Both the position numbers and the translations under genes were made by a program. The notes under the pieces were generated by a model. That model saw nothing but the letters and a program-made list of their open reading frames with translations. It made no database searches and was not told the DNA's origin. A DNA stretch of 64,000 nucleotides from Patiria pectinifera (lineage: Eukaryota > Echinodermata > Asteroidea > Valvatida > Asterinidae), in assembly GCA_029964075.1 (NCBI GenBank), contig CM057140.1:5970643-6034642 (forward strand), given 5' to 3'. The stretch's first letter is position 1. Every line of letters begins with the position of its first letter. Shown in pieces: positions 54,800 through 64,000 of the stretch.

Positions 54800-56910
54800 C
54801 GACTGAAAAAAATGTGAGCATTGAAGTTCAACATTCACACAAGGAGGCCGCCATCTTAAAACGCCAAACATAGCGCCATCTGGAGACATGCACTGTCCAA
54901 GAGTTTTTCTACAGGAACAAAATCCGGCCCCGTCCGTTTTTCAAGTTGAACAATGTTTCCCTTTTTTTTAAGTGGACACATGATTGCCGTAGGAATATGA
55001 TCGAAGTGGGTCTATTTCCTTCTAAAAAAATGTGGGGACCTTGTTGCTTATTTCTTGTTAAACATGTTATTTTATCAGGGCTATATTTTGCATTTATTGT
55101 CTAAATATACCGTTCTCCCGCGTCTTTGAAAAGAATCCCAATCATAGTTTCGCAATTATTTTGATATCTTTTTGTTTCAAGGAAAATGTTAATGGGCTAT
55201 TACAAAGCTGATTTTACACAGCCGTCCCCTAAAAATGCAAAACAGCAAAAATGAGTTGTTCGGATAACAAGGTAGTGTGAGAAAAACTCACAATTCCAAC
55301 TTGAAAGAGTCGAACGAGCCTGGCGTTTTTACTGGTGTTTAATGCATCATTTTCTGCTGATGGCGCTTTTGTATAATTTCAGACAATATTAAAACTGCAA
55401 AGCTGGAAACTAAACCAGAACAAGCTCTATTAGTTTCCATCCCCGTTTTGTTTCCTAAAACTTGTAACCATAAAAGAAAAATCGGTGTGTTTCCGTTTAA
55501 GGATAGCATTGCATTGATATATAAGAAATAGGATTTCCTGCAGCGCAGTGCTAGTGGGGGATTCATTTCATTTCCTGCTTTCTTGTATAAGAATATAATT
55601 ATACAGAATAATGCGCACTCGAGAACTAGACTGTGTGCATGAGATACTAGTGTTCTAAACTAGTCCCTTGGGGTATGTGTAGCTAGTCACATTAGCTCAT
55701 AAAAATACTGAGAGGAAAACTTCATTAGGCAGTACAGGGTGAGTCCAAAAAAGAAAGAACCCCCAATGGTGCCCCTTTTTTTTCCACAAAACTCTGTATG
55801 TAGCGCTTTCCAGATCTAGGATAGGAAAGCCCACCCAATTAATAAGCCTTCTTTTAGTGAAAGAATCATTAAAATCACTGATGTACTTTTCCATTTATGG
55901 TATTTTGAAAACAAACACCGTTTTTAGGAACCTTGTCCACGGATCACAATACAGGTATACTGTAGTTATATTTAAGCGAAACAGAAGCCATTCTCCTAAG
56001 GGGCCGGGGGGGGTCTTTGAATTTACCAATTAAGTATCACCCAAACAAAACGTGTTTTTGAGCAGTTTGGCTTTCTTCTCATCATGGTAACAATGCACGT
56101 ATAACATGCTTGTTTTGGTTGAATAGCTCACTATTATGACACGTCAGTAATATTGCAGGAATGAGAAGTCGATTATGTTGTGCAGCGAATAGTTTGTACA
56201 GTTCATCACGTTCAAAAAGTAGTCCTTAAAATGAATGCGACCCAGACATTAAAGCAATGCGTTTCTTAAAGGGCACTTTCACGCAAAAGACTGGACATGG
56301 CTGAACAGTAGAAATCGTGACCAGATCTTCGATCAGATCTATAGAAGCATCGAAACATCCAATATGTTATCAAATTAAAGGGGACAAGACCGTTCATTTG
56401 TGCAGTGTGCCAGTAAAATGGTAAGCTACATAACTATCGCAAATTAGGGATGTTCTGGAAGAAAACGGGCGAACTCAATGTTTCAGGCGGTGAGACTGAT
56501 GGATTTCAACGATGTTGGTGATTATGTAATAGAACCAGTGTCACACGAAATTTTGACTCCCAAGAAATCTGGTCCCTCGTGCCCTTTTCTTGGTTGACCC
56601 CTCACACACTACACTCTCCTAATTATTTTCACCCATGTACAATACTGTTTACATATGCTGAATGTGGTGGGAGGCACGTGCAGGATCGCTGGGATTTTTT
56701 TCAAGGGGTTGACATAGGGGCGCGGGCAAGCACTCAACAGCAGTGGACTGACAAACCATCAATAGTGGAGAAAATCAATTCTGAAGCATCATAGAAACAG
56801 GCTTTCGCCTTCCTCTTTTCCCGCTTCCCTTTTTAATTCCCCCCCCCCCCATTCTTACAAGCCCTCGTGAGGCACATGATAGCAAGCACTACCGCAGAAG
56901 CAGAGGGTAA
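54800..56910. other. No gene seen
   Basis: Near 55732 the phrase TACAGGGTGAGTCCAAAAAA looks like one end of a mariner-type miniature element, but a partner end was not found. Otherwise unremarkable. Confidence 0.45.
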
Positions 56911-56924
56911 AGATTTAAGTGGTC

Positions 56925-57120
56925 TTACTTGTCCTTGGGCAGGCCTTGCATGGGGACCCGGGTCGATATGGTCAGGCATGGATCTGGGGTCTTCGTCCTG
57001 ACTTAGCTGGGCTTGTATCCGTTGCGCTGCAGTACTGTGGATATGTGATGGAGTTCTTGAGAGAGACGATCCTTGTTGCGAATGGTGTACGGTCTGCCTA
57101 CAAGGATCTTGTTGACTGAA
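56925..57120 (-). pseudogene. Possible reverse-transcriptase element trace
   Basis: The minus strand reads V-G-R-P-Y-T-I-R-N-K-D-R then LSQELHHISTVLQRNGYKPS followed by a stop. The E-L-x-H-I-x-x-V-L-x-x-N-G-Y pattern resembles the segment following the polymerase domain of retroelements of the Penelope or similar type. There are stops, no catalytic motif in view, and I may be over-reading. Confidence 0.22.
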
Positions 57121-58209
57121 GTCTTGATCCTCGGAGGATGAAAGGAACTCCTTTTTGATGTATCTGTGAGTTTGTGTGGGTTTCAGGTGCTGCTTTCTGA
57201 TGGTTCATTATGTTTCGTGAGGACTTGAATGCTGCTGTGAATTAGCCCATTGAGGTGTTCCAGCAGGAGGAGGTTATATTAAGAAATAATATTATCATGC
57301 TACCAGATGATGACATTTTGGTCAACGTAACCAATCATGCTTGTGGCCTGTGGTCTGCTGTTGTGACGGCAGTTTGCTCGAACTCTTTACTGAAAATGTA
57401 CGTCAGAACTGGGGATTCCAGAAGATCCCATTGAGGCTCCAGTCACGCCATAATTAGAATCTGGCAGAGGAGACTCGGATTTGAATACCACGAAATTAAG
57501 GTGGTCTGGTGTGAGATCATTGCGGTCCTTGAGGGTGGAGCCCTTCAGGAGTCTATTTGCTGGATGTTGTTGGCGTCGGCGGCGGGACGTTGGCGAAGAG
57601 ACGATTTCAGGCTGATCATGATGTCGTCCGGCTGGAGGGTGACGTCTTGGAGTTGGCAAACCGGTCGGGGTTCTTGACTTGGTTTTCTGTCAGTGTTGCC
57701 TGCTGTTGGCAGGACTGAAGAACCTTATTGAAGTGTTTAGCAGTGTTTTAGGTGGGGCTTCCCTGGTGGCCACGGTGGAGCACCGCAGTACATTAGGGCC
57801 ACTAGCTTCGGACAATCAGCATCTCAAAAATTTGTCCAAAGATGTGAGAACGAAACAAAAGTGCATATAGGGGTGTAAGAATTAATACCTTTGAGGTGAT
57901 TCACAATGCAGTACGTATACAATCACAACAGAAGAATCGTCGAAAACTGCAGTTAGTTAAGTGGTTAGATTGCCAACCTAGAGTTTTGAATTGAACTAAC
58001 AGCGAAACTAGGCTGATCAGATGGAAGAGTTGTCGATGGTCATAACTAACGTTTGTAAGGGATACAGGACTTCTTAAACGGTAACGGTAGCAGGCTATAT
58101 GGGTCTGAAGCACACCAAGGGAAGGCCCGCCCAATCCGCCCATATGAAGATGTGCCAGACAGCGGTCAGCACATCAAAGGAGTACTTCCTCGAATGGGAT
58201 GGAGACAAC
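57121..58209. other. No gene supported
   Basis: A minus-strand frame at 57387-57659 is rich in Arg, Pro and His and lacks a recognisable domain or splice context. Confidence 0.4.
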
Positions 58210-58411
58210 CAGTGGCGTAGCCAGGAATTTTTTCGGGGGGGGGGGCGCTGGGGGGCTGGAACATTTCATGAGGGGGCGTCATGTAGATCAATAATACTTT
58301 TTTTAGAACTCAAAATCTCAGTGGGGGGTGACTGGGGGCGACAAGGTTTCATGGTGGGGGGGGGGGGGCTGTAGCCCCCACGCCCCCCCCCCCCCCCTGG
58401 CTACGCCACTG
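58210..58411. mobile_element. hAT-type miniature element with G/C-rich body
   Basis: Inverted ends CAGTGGCGTAGCCAGG and CCTGGCTACGCCACTG are exact reverse complements. The body is dominated by G runs on the left and C runs on the right. The 8-bp target duplication is not preserved. Confidence 0.85.
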
Positions 58412-60049
58412 GAAAAAAAACATGCCAAAGGTTGACAGTGATCTTGACAGAGACACAGAATTGAGGAGGAAGATATTTTGTCTTGCAAACGAAAGCTGCA
58501 AAGACCCAAAGGGCAATGAACAGAACGTATTGTCCTGCCTGAGTCTGGGAATGGGGGAATATATTGGGTGGAGTTTACGTTTCTAAGAGGGAGTGAGCGC
58601 TGCCCTGCCAGTTGATGTGAGAGGCAATCGTCTTTTGCTTTAATTAAACAGGACGGTCTTTCCCTGTCTCTTCTCTGAATATCCACAAGACGAGTGGCCA
58701 CTGACGAGAGTCATGCCATTTCAAAGCAGTTCATATCTGCCACTGTCCAGGCATTAGATACTAGGCAACATCCCGTTTAATGTGCATGAGCTCCGCAGTG
58801 AGGTCTTCTGTTGAAGAGAGTTGACGGTGCTGACTGATTAATTGCAAATCAGGGGTGACCTGAACTCAGAAAATTTTCCAAAGTGACACACATGTTGACG
58901 ATGGAAGCCTTGGACCAGCTCTGCTAACTGGACGGGCAGTTTGGGCCTAGGGAAGGAGGACTTGACATGTACACCCTGAGTCAATCTGACTGGGGGTATT
59001 GCATTGAGAATAGAACCGCTTCACAGTGAGCTGTCATACAAAATGATAAGCAGGACGGGCTACTGTTATACCCATAGTGCATTATACCAGAGATTTGATT
59101 GGCTGAACATTGAAGTAATACATTTTTGTGGGTGGCACGCTGGCAATACAATATGGCTGCCAAAGTGATGCGAAGAGCCACATTAAAATTGCTTAATTGT
59201 GTGTCCATTTGGGGGTTCCTTTTTCCAACGTCCATTTTGGTTAAAACTGGGTACAAGATCGATTAAATGGTTTTTGCCAGAAAGAAAATGGCACAAAGAC
59301 ATCTAATGGTGGATGCCAACAACTATTTTTGATTTGTTGACTTTTAACCTCAAAAATGTTTGTAGCAAATTTGAAAGCATTTAAGAAAAAGTTTTGAAAT
59401 TATGATAAAAATGTGTTGTTGACCAAAACATTAGAGAATCATTTAGTAAAGCGCCCTCTAATTTTGACATTGGATGCAAAAAGAAATTTTGTTAGACAAA
59501 TGTTTAGTCAAAAAAGTATTTGTGCCAAATTTGAAAACATTCAAAAAAGAGAGAAATGGTAAAGTGCCCTCTTGTCATCACTGTGTGGCTACCAACTGAT
59601 GCCATACTATCGATTAGTGGCGAAGCGACATTCCTGCCGAATTTTAGAAAAATCGGTCCGTCAATGGGAATAAGGAAATCGGTCCATGTATATGGGAATA
59701 AGGATGATGGACACAATATGCCTCCTCATAGTCCATAGAAAACCCCTCCCCTAAAGGGGGCTGAAAGGGTTTTTCGGGACTTTCCCCTCAGAGAACCCAA
59801 CGGGACTTTTTATATGTCGGGCGTTTCCGGGGCAAATTGTTCACATAATGCCTGTAGTACATTTCCTTGTCTCGATGTTGTCGTGCGATACTAACTAGGG
59901 AAAGTGCCAGCGCTGGACCTTTATTGCCCGAGTTCAGTCCACGTAGCTCTTCGAAGCTTGCAGGAATTTATTGGAACCTGATTGTTTTCATTCTGACTTG
60001 GTATGCAGTTGAAGTGAAGATAGAGATTTCATATCGATGGTAAATTGCA
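58412..60049. other. No gene supported
   Basis: Contains only the small frame listed separately at 59153 and short repeats, such as CCCCTAAAGGGGG near 59750 and a duplicated CGGTCC/GGGAATAAGG phrase at 59656-59705. Confidence 0.4.
59153..59266 (+). CDS. Possible 37-codon microprotein
   Basis: ATG in the context ACAATATGGCTGCC is followed by MAAKVMRRATLKLLN and the hydrophobic segment CVSIWGFLFPTSILV, ending K-T-G-Y-K-I-D-stop. A basic N-terminus with one membrane-length hydrophobic run would suit a small mitochondrial or ER membrane protein, but chance is a real possibility at this length and no family is recognised. Confidence 0.18.
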   Translation: MAAKVMRRATLKLLNCVSIWGFLFPTSILVKTGYKID

Positions 60050-60103
60050 GTGTATAACCCATACTTGAAATCAGACGGTCTATTCAACACCATGTATGCA
60101 GCC

Positions 60104-60300
60104 ATGAAGCGGGGTTGGTGTAAACGGTTAATTTTAGGTCTGATGGTGTTCCATTATGCGACTCTTACCTCAACGCTTCATGCAAGCAAGGACGCGTGTG
60201 AGATGTGTGAGTGTAGCGACCACGGGCCTCGCATAGTTGACTGCAGTGATAGAGGTCTGATGGAGTTACCGAAAGGGATACCAAACGACACCAAAGTACT
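60104..60300 (+). CDS. LRR gene, exon 1: signal peptide and LRR N-terminal cap
   Basis: 197-nt exon starting M-K-R-G-W, with hydrophobic core LILGLMVFHYATLTSTL and cap cysteines in C-E-M-C-E-C then IVDCSDRGLMELPKGIP. It ends CT|GTAAGT in phase 2. An in-frame ATG lies 54 bases upstream (60050) and another at 60092, but 60104 matches the M-E-R-G-W start of the duplicated exons at 9737 and 22888, and it gives the best signal peptide. Product is probably secreted or type I membrane, with LRRs for protein binding. Unlike its paralogues it is followed by real LRR exons. Confidence 0.85.
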
Positions 60301-60429
60301 GTAAGTGCAACAACTATTATTGCTGGCCCTTTACAGCGTCATTTTTGCATACCTTTCTGACTGGCTGACTCCCCGACCGACTCCCCGACTGACTATCTGA
60401 CTGACTCCCCCACTGATTAAACTTGACAG

Positions 60430-60715
60430 TAACAATGAAACAGCCAAGAGTCCTCTTTGTACCTGTCTGACTGATGACTACTCCTTGTGCCGCACAATGA
60501 AGTAGCCAAGAGTCCTCTTTGTACCTGTAGTGTTTGTCTGACTGATGACTACTCCTTGTGAGCCGGGCAGTGCTATCATATAGGAATACCCGCATTAATG
60601 AAGCAGCCAAGAGTCCTCTTTGTACATGTCTGACTGAATGACTGCCCTTTGTGAGCCGAGAAGTGCAATCGTAAAGAATTACCCCGTAACGCGGCCCTGT
60701 GTGGAGACCAGATGT
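60430..60715. repeat. Three degenerate tandem units in LRR intron 1
   Basis: The phrase GCCAAGAGTCCTCTTTGTAC occurs at about 60442, 60507 and 60608, each followed by TGTCTGACTGA(T/A)GACT and a GAGCCG-AGTGC-ATC block. Unit length is about 65-100 bp. Confidence 0.8.
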
Positions 60716-61214
60716 ATGTGAATAAAACATTCTGAATCAATGATTACTATGTTTGTGGGCTCTGGGACCAGCTTTACTAGGGTTGCGTTGTCTTGTTTAT
60801 TATGGGTTAACTACAATGTATATTTGATTACAACGAAGCTAGTATTCAGGGAATAATGTATACCTAGTCGGTTTTAAACACTATGTTCAAGACTAGTTTG
60901 TTTGTTTGTTGGGGTGTTGGGGTGTTTGTTTGTTTTATTTGTTTTAATTTCCATTCATATAAAATCAAGAAAGAATGATACAATAACAAAATTAATTATA
61001 CAAATACTATATCTGAAGCAAAATAGTTATATGACTGGGGGTGACATCCGAGAGAAGGACAAAACCTTCTGCAGAGGAGCACCCTAGACTGCTGTCATTT
61101 ACACAAATATATCCATGTAATTATACATTCTATTTCAGTTGCATAACTTTCGAATGAGATGATGTTCGTTTCCGGGTTTGATAAATACAAAGTAACGGAT
61201 AACAAATAACAAAC

Positions 61215-62290
61215 ACTGCCTTGCTCATTATGGACAGGAAAAGCAGTTAGGATTGACACAAAGAAAATACCTGTATTTGCCGTCTAAATATAATTCTTTT
61301 AAGTGCTTCATAAAAACCTTTTTTGACAAGTTAACTAAATCGTTTCTTAAAAAGGGTGGGAATGAATTAACAATGGTAGGCAAAACATGTCTATAATTAG
61401 CAGAAGCAATGTCTAGCCTACAGGTGGTTTGAAAATGAATAAGATTGCCTTGACGAGTAGCATATGAGTGAACATCTTGGTTCAAGGGAAAAAAAAACCA
61501 TCGCAACTTAAATTTTTTGAAAGCAGTTTATAATAAAAAATATCATAATAGTGTGAGGCAATCTGAAAATTATAAACTTCTTCAAACTCAAGCATTTTAA
61601 ACTTAAAACATAGAGGTGAAGTATGGGCATTATATTTGGCATGTCAGGCATTCCTAATGCATTTCTTTTGTAAAGAAACAATCCTATCATAAAAAGATGG
61701 ATAAATCCTAAACAAACCATCCCATGCCAAGACTCCATAATTTAAATAGGAATTAACCAGTCCATTGTAAATAGAAATACTATCTTTTATCCTCATAAGT
61801 CTTTTTTTTCTATTAAGAATATAATTAGCTTTGGAAATTTTATTACAAACATAAGAAATCTGTTCCTTCCAGAGCATATTTTTATCAGTCTCAAGACCTT
61901 AAAATCTAGTACTGGGGACCTTTTAAAGAGAACAATTTTCTAAAAATAATGATGTCGGGTAAGTAACGTTCCTTTTGCCTGGATGTATAACATATAAAAT
62001 AGGTTTTATCAGGATGGACTCTTAACCTATTTGCTCTAAACCAATCTTGTAAAATTAATAGATCTCTGTTAACCTCCGTAGCCAATACATTTAAGTCATT
62101 CCCAGGGGCAAGAAGAGTTGTGTCATCCGCAAATAAAATAGGCTTTACAACAGAACTTTACAAAATGGCATATCATTAACATAAATTAAAAATTATAGTA
62201 GTCCCAGTGTGGAGCCTTGGGGTACGCCACAATTAATATCTTGATAGTTGGATTTAACTCGATTCAATGTCACATACTGCTTGTAGTTGT
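61215..62290 (-). pseudogene. LINE reverse-transcriptase fragment, antisense in LRR intron 1
   Basis: On the minus strand the order of motifs is correct for a non-LTR reverse transcriptase: GVPQGSTLGLL (near 62210-62230), KPILFADDTTLLAPGNDL (near 62150-62095), DWFRANRLRVHPDKT-like (near 62045-62005), SYVCNKISKANYIL... and YNGLVNSYLNYGVLAWDG (61877-61720), then NYRHVLPTIVNSFP (near 61400) with the C-terminal end near 61230. Frameshifts and stops break it into at least four pieces, and the 5' half of the element is absent, as usual for LINE insertions. Clade (CR1-, Rex- or Jockey-like) not resolved. Confidence 0.88.
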
Positions 62291-63043
62291 AGTATGGATG
62301 ACTGCAACAGGTCATAAACATAGGGTTTAAAACTGGCCAAGCACATATTCATTCCTATTCATAAATACCTTTTTGGTAAAAAAAAAAAAACACACACACA
62401 ACCTTTCTGTCCAAAAGTCAAAACAAGTCAAAAATTATAAATTTCAAACGATTTTGTTCAACAATTTTACCTCATGTTTTTCGAAACACCCCTCTAGATA
62501 TAAAATGGATTTTCACTGTCGCACCAAGCTGTAAACAACTCCTTAAATGGAGATTGGCGCGCGCATCGCGCGTACGTACTGCGCGTTGTGCCGCAGAATG
62601 CAGCTGCTGTATCAGTTTAGTGTGAATTTAGGACTATGAAATACTGAGTCACTGGTAGTATACGCATGCCTACATGGATTGTGAGACTTCAACCAATACA
62701 ACGGTAAAAAGGCACCGGATTTCATAGGATTAAATACATTTCATGTGACACTGGGAAAGTGTTTCAGACCAGCCAGCCGGTCTTTATCATCTGTTTACGA
62801 CCAGTCACGTGACGGGCTCTTCACCAATAGGAAAGGGTAAACTGTCTAAGGTATTTAAGAATTCTTGATAAAATCGTGCGTAGGACAAATTATTAATCCA
62901 GCTACGCCTGCACCATTTCTCTTGTATTTCCCTGGCACTTGACTCATCATCGATACTGGGCTTTAAACGTAAAATATACATGCTACAATCTACGATAATA
63001 TTGGCCTATAGTTAAGCCCTGTATGCACAATACTCAATTTCAG
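62291..63043. other. Remainder of LRR intron 1; nothing recognised
   Basis: Includes a short A/CA tract (62378-62400) and a GC-rich block with GCGCGCGCATCGCGCG (62557-62573). Confidence 0.5.
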
Positions 63044-63115
63044 AAACCTCGCAGAGAATGTCTTGCAGAGGATACCTAAGAGTGGCTTAATGGACCTCCC
63101 GTACCTCATTTTGCT
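63044..63115 (+). CDS. LRR gene, exon 2: one leucine-rich repeat
   Basis: Exactly 72 nt between TTTCAG and CT|GTAAGT, phase 2 at both ends. Reads N-L-A-E-N-V-L-Q-R-I-P-K-S-G-L-M-D-L-P-Y (first 20), the standard 24-residue repeat pattern with the split codon giving the leading Leu. Confidence 0.85.
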
Positions 63116-63522
63116 GTAAGTATATTAATTATTGCAAAAATTGTATAATATATTCGAGTAGGCATGCCATATTGTGTAATCAAGCAACACCCTCTTGTGC
63201 AAATATTATTATTAACAAAGAAATGTCTGAGTAAAAACAGGATATCTACAAAAAAGTATTTTGTATTGATTGTGCCTTGTTCTCAGCTTAGTATAAGAGC
63301 CAAATTCTTGCCTGGCAACCAATAATTCGAACTTTGTGAAGAAATGATTTAATAACCGAACGTCGATGGATTTGTTTTTGTTCAATATTTTATTCAAAAG
63401 TAAATGCATTATAACTTTTGTATTGCTAGGAGAAAGGCAATTGAACAAATCTCGCCGTTTTCGAGGCGAAACTCTTAAATCGCCGATTCTTAAAACCTTA
63501 TCTTCTGTTTTTACTAATGCAG

Positions 63523-63582
63523 CAATTTGACCAGCAACAACATTGACAAGCCTTTCGAAATTCCTGAGTCTTTAATGACTTT
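63523..63582 (+). CDS. LRR gene, exon 3: short leucine-rich repeat
   Basis: 60 nt between CTAATGCAG and TT|GTAAGT, phase 2. Reads NLTSNNIDKPFEIPESLMT, a 20-residue unit with the N-N-I core. Shorter than the usual 24 but phase-compatible with both neighbours. Confidence 0.75.
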
Positions 63583-63903
63583 GTAAGTACATGTACTATA
63601 TAACATTAAATATTAAACTGTCTCTGTGTAAATCTTTGTAAATCACTGACACTTTTAAGCATTGGCAGAAGATTCTACATAATGCCATCGGTGTCGCATT
63701 CTTCAGCTCTTGCAGGGATCATTTTGGTCAAGTTCATGCAAGACTTTCATGCAATACTTCTTGCAACACGACCACATCTTCTTGGGCACTCGCACTCATT
63801 CCTATCAAAACACCTATAATTTGTTAGGGTAAACCCTTTTCAAGTTTATGTGCTTTTCTGAAATGACAATAGCAATGGGAATTCTTTCATCGTTGGCTTG
63901 TAG

Positions 63904-63972
63904 ATACGCTAGTGGAAATCAACTGCAAGACATCGACTTGGTCATGAAAAACGGAGTCAAGCTGCTAGCAGC
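63904..63972 (+). CDS. LRR gene, exon 4: leucine-rich repeat; gene continues beyond window
   Basis: 69 nt between GGCTTGTAG and GC|GTGAGT, phase 2. Reads YASGNQLQDIDLVMKNGVKL then L-A. The following exons lie outside the window. Confidence 0.75.
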
Positions 63973-64000
63973 GTGAGTCAATAATAGTTGCTAATTTTCA

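Noticed and set aside
57387-57659. 90-codon minus-strand Arg/Pro-rich frame
   Set aside because: Low-complexity composition, no splice sites or recognised domain.
58202-58419. 8-bp target duplication around the CAGTGGCGTAGCC element
   Set aside because: Flanks GAGACAAC and GAAAAAAA do not match well enough to claim a duplication.

Overview
The window is eukaryotic nuclear DNA. Genes are split by GT-AG introns, most of the sequence is non-coding, and there are many nested transposable-element relics, long A/T and G/C homopolymers, microsatellites and a 500-base run of N at 32001-32500. The protein-coding content (a BHMT-family enzyme with vertebrate-like exon structure, an extracellular leucine-rich-repeat gene with one repeat per exon, a PAN/apple-type exon, C2H2 finger debris) fits a marine invertebrate deuterostome such as an echinoderm, hemichordate or cephalochordate. 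I cannot fix the species from sequence alone.

Layout. 1-4920: no gene seen; two neighbouring tandem arrays (20-bp and 21-bp units), an inverted repeat pair of about 190 bp, and a 19-bp-stem hairpin. 4922-32000: a recent tandem segmental duplication. Copy 1 is 4922-18094. Copy 2 is 20159-30870 and lacks a 2.1-kb internal piece that includes a 240-bp TA tract. Copy 3 begins at 30871 and runs into the assembly gap. Each full copy carries an intact first exon (signal peptide plus LRR N-terminal cap) of a leucine-rich-repeat gene on the minus strand, a decayed paralogue of the same 5' region, a 3.45-kb foldback-type element with captured or decayed coding sequence and a Gypsy-type integrase fragment, and part of a 5-kb inverted-repeat transposon. 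A 456-bp TTAA-flanked element sits in copy 1 and is precisely absent from copy 2.

32501-41600: a possible terminal exon after the gap, a PAN-domain exon with an inverted decayed duplicate, a piggyBac-like relic and a 1.29-kb solo LTR with 5-bp target duplications. 41640-48759 (minus): a complete seven-exon gene for a 362-residue betaine-homocysteine methyltransferase-like protein. The zinc cysteines are intact, but several homocysteine/betaine pocket residues differ from the mammalian enzyme. Its introns hold a Harbinger-like element, a zinc-finger pseudogene fragment, a dispersed repeat and a foldback element. 49500-53500: miniature transposons and a partly readable Cys-rich gene on the plus strand. 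53500-60000: mostly no gene. 60104-63972 (plus): the start of an LRR gene whose first exon is paralogous to those in the duplicated block, followed by three LRR exons and interrupted in its first intron by an antisense LINE reverse-transcriptase fragment; the gene leaves the window at the right.

The genes do not form an operon-like unit. The coherent theme is a locus shaped by transposons, in which the 5' end of one secreted LRR gene has been copied at least five times.
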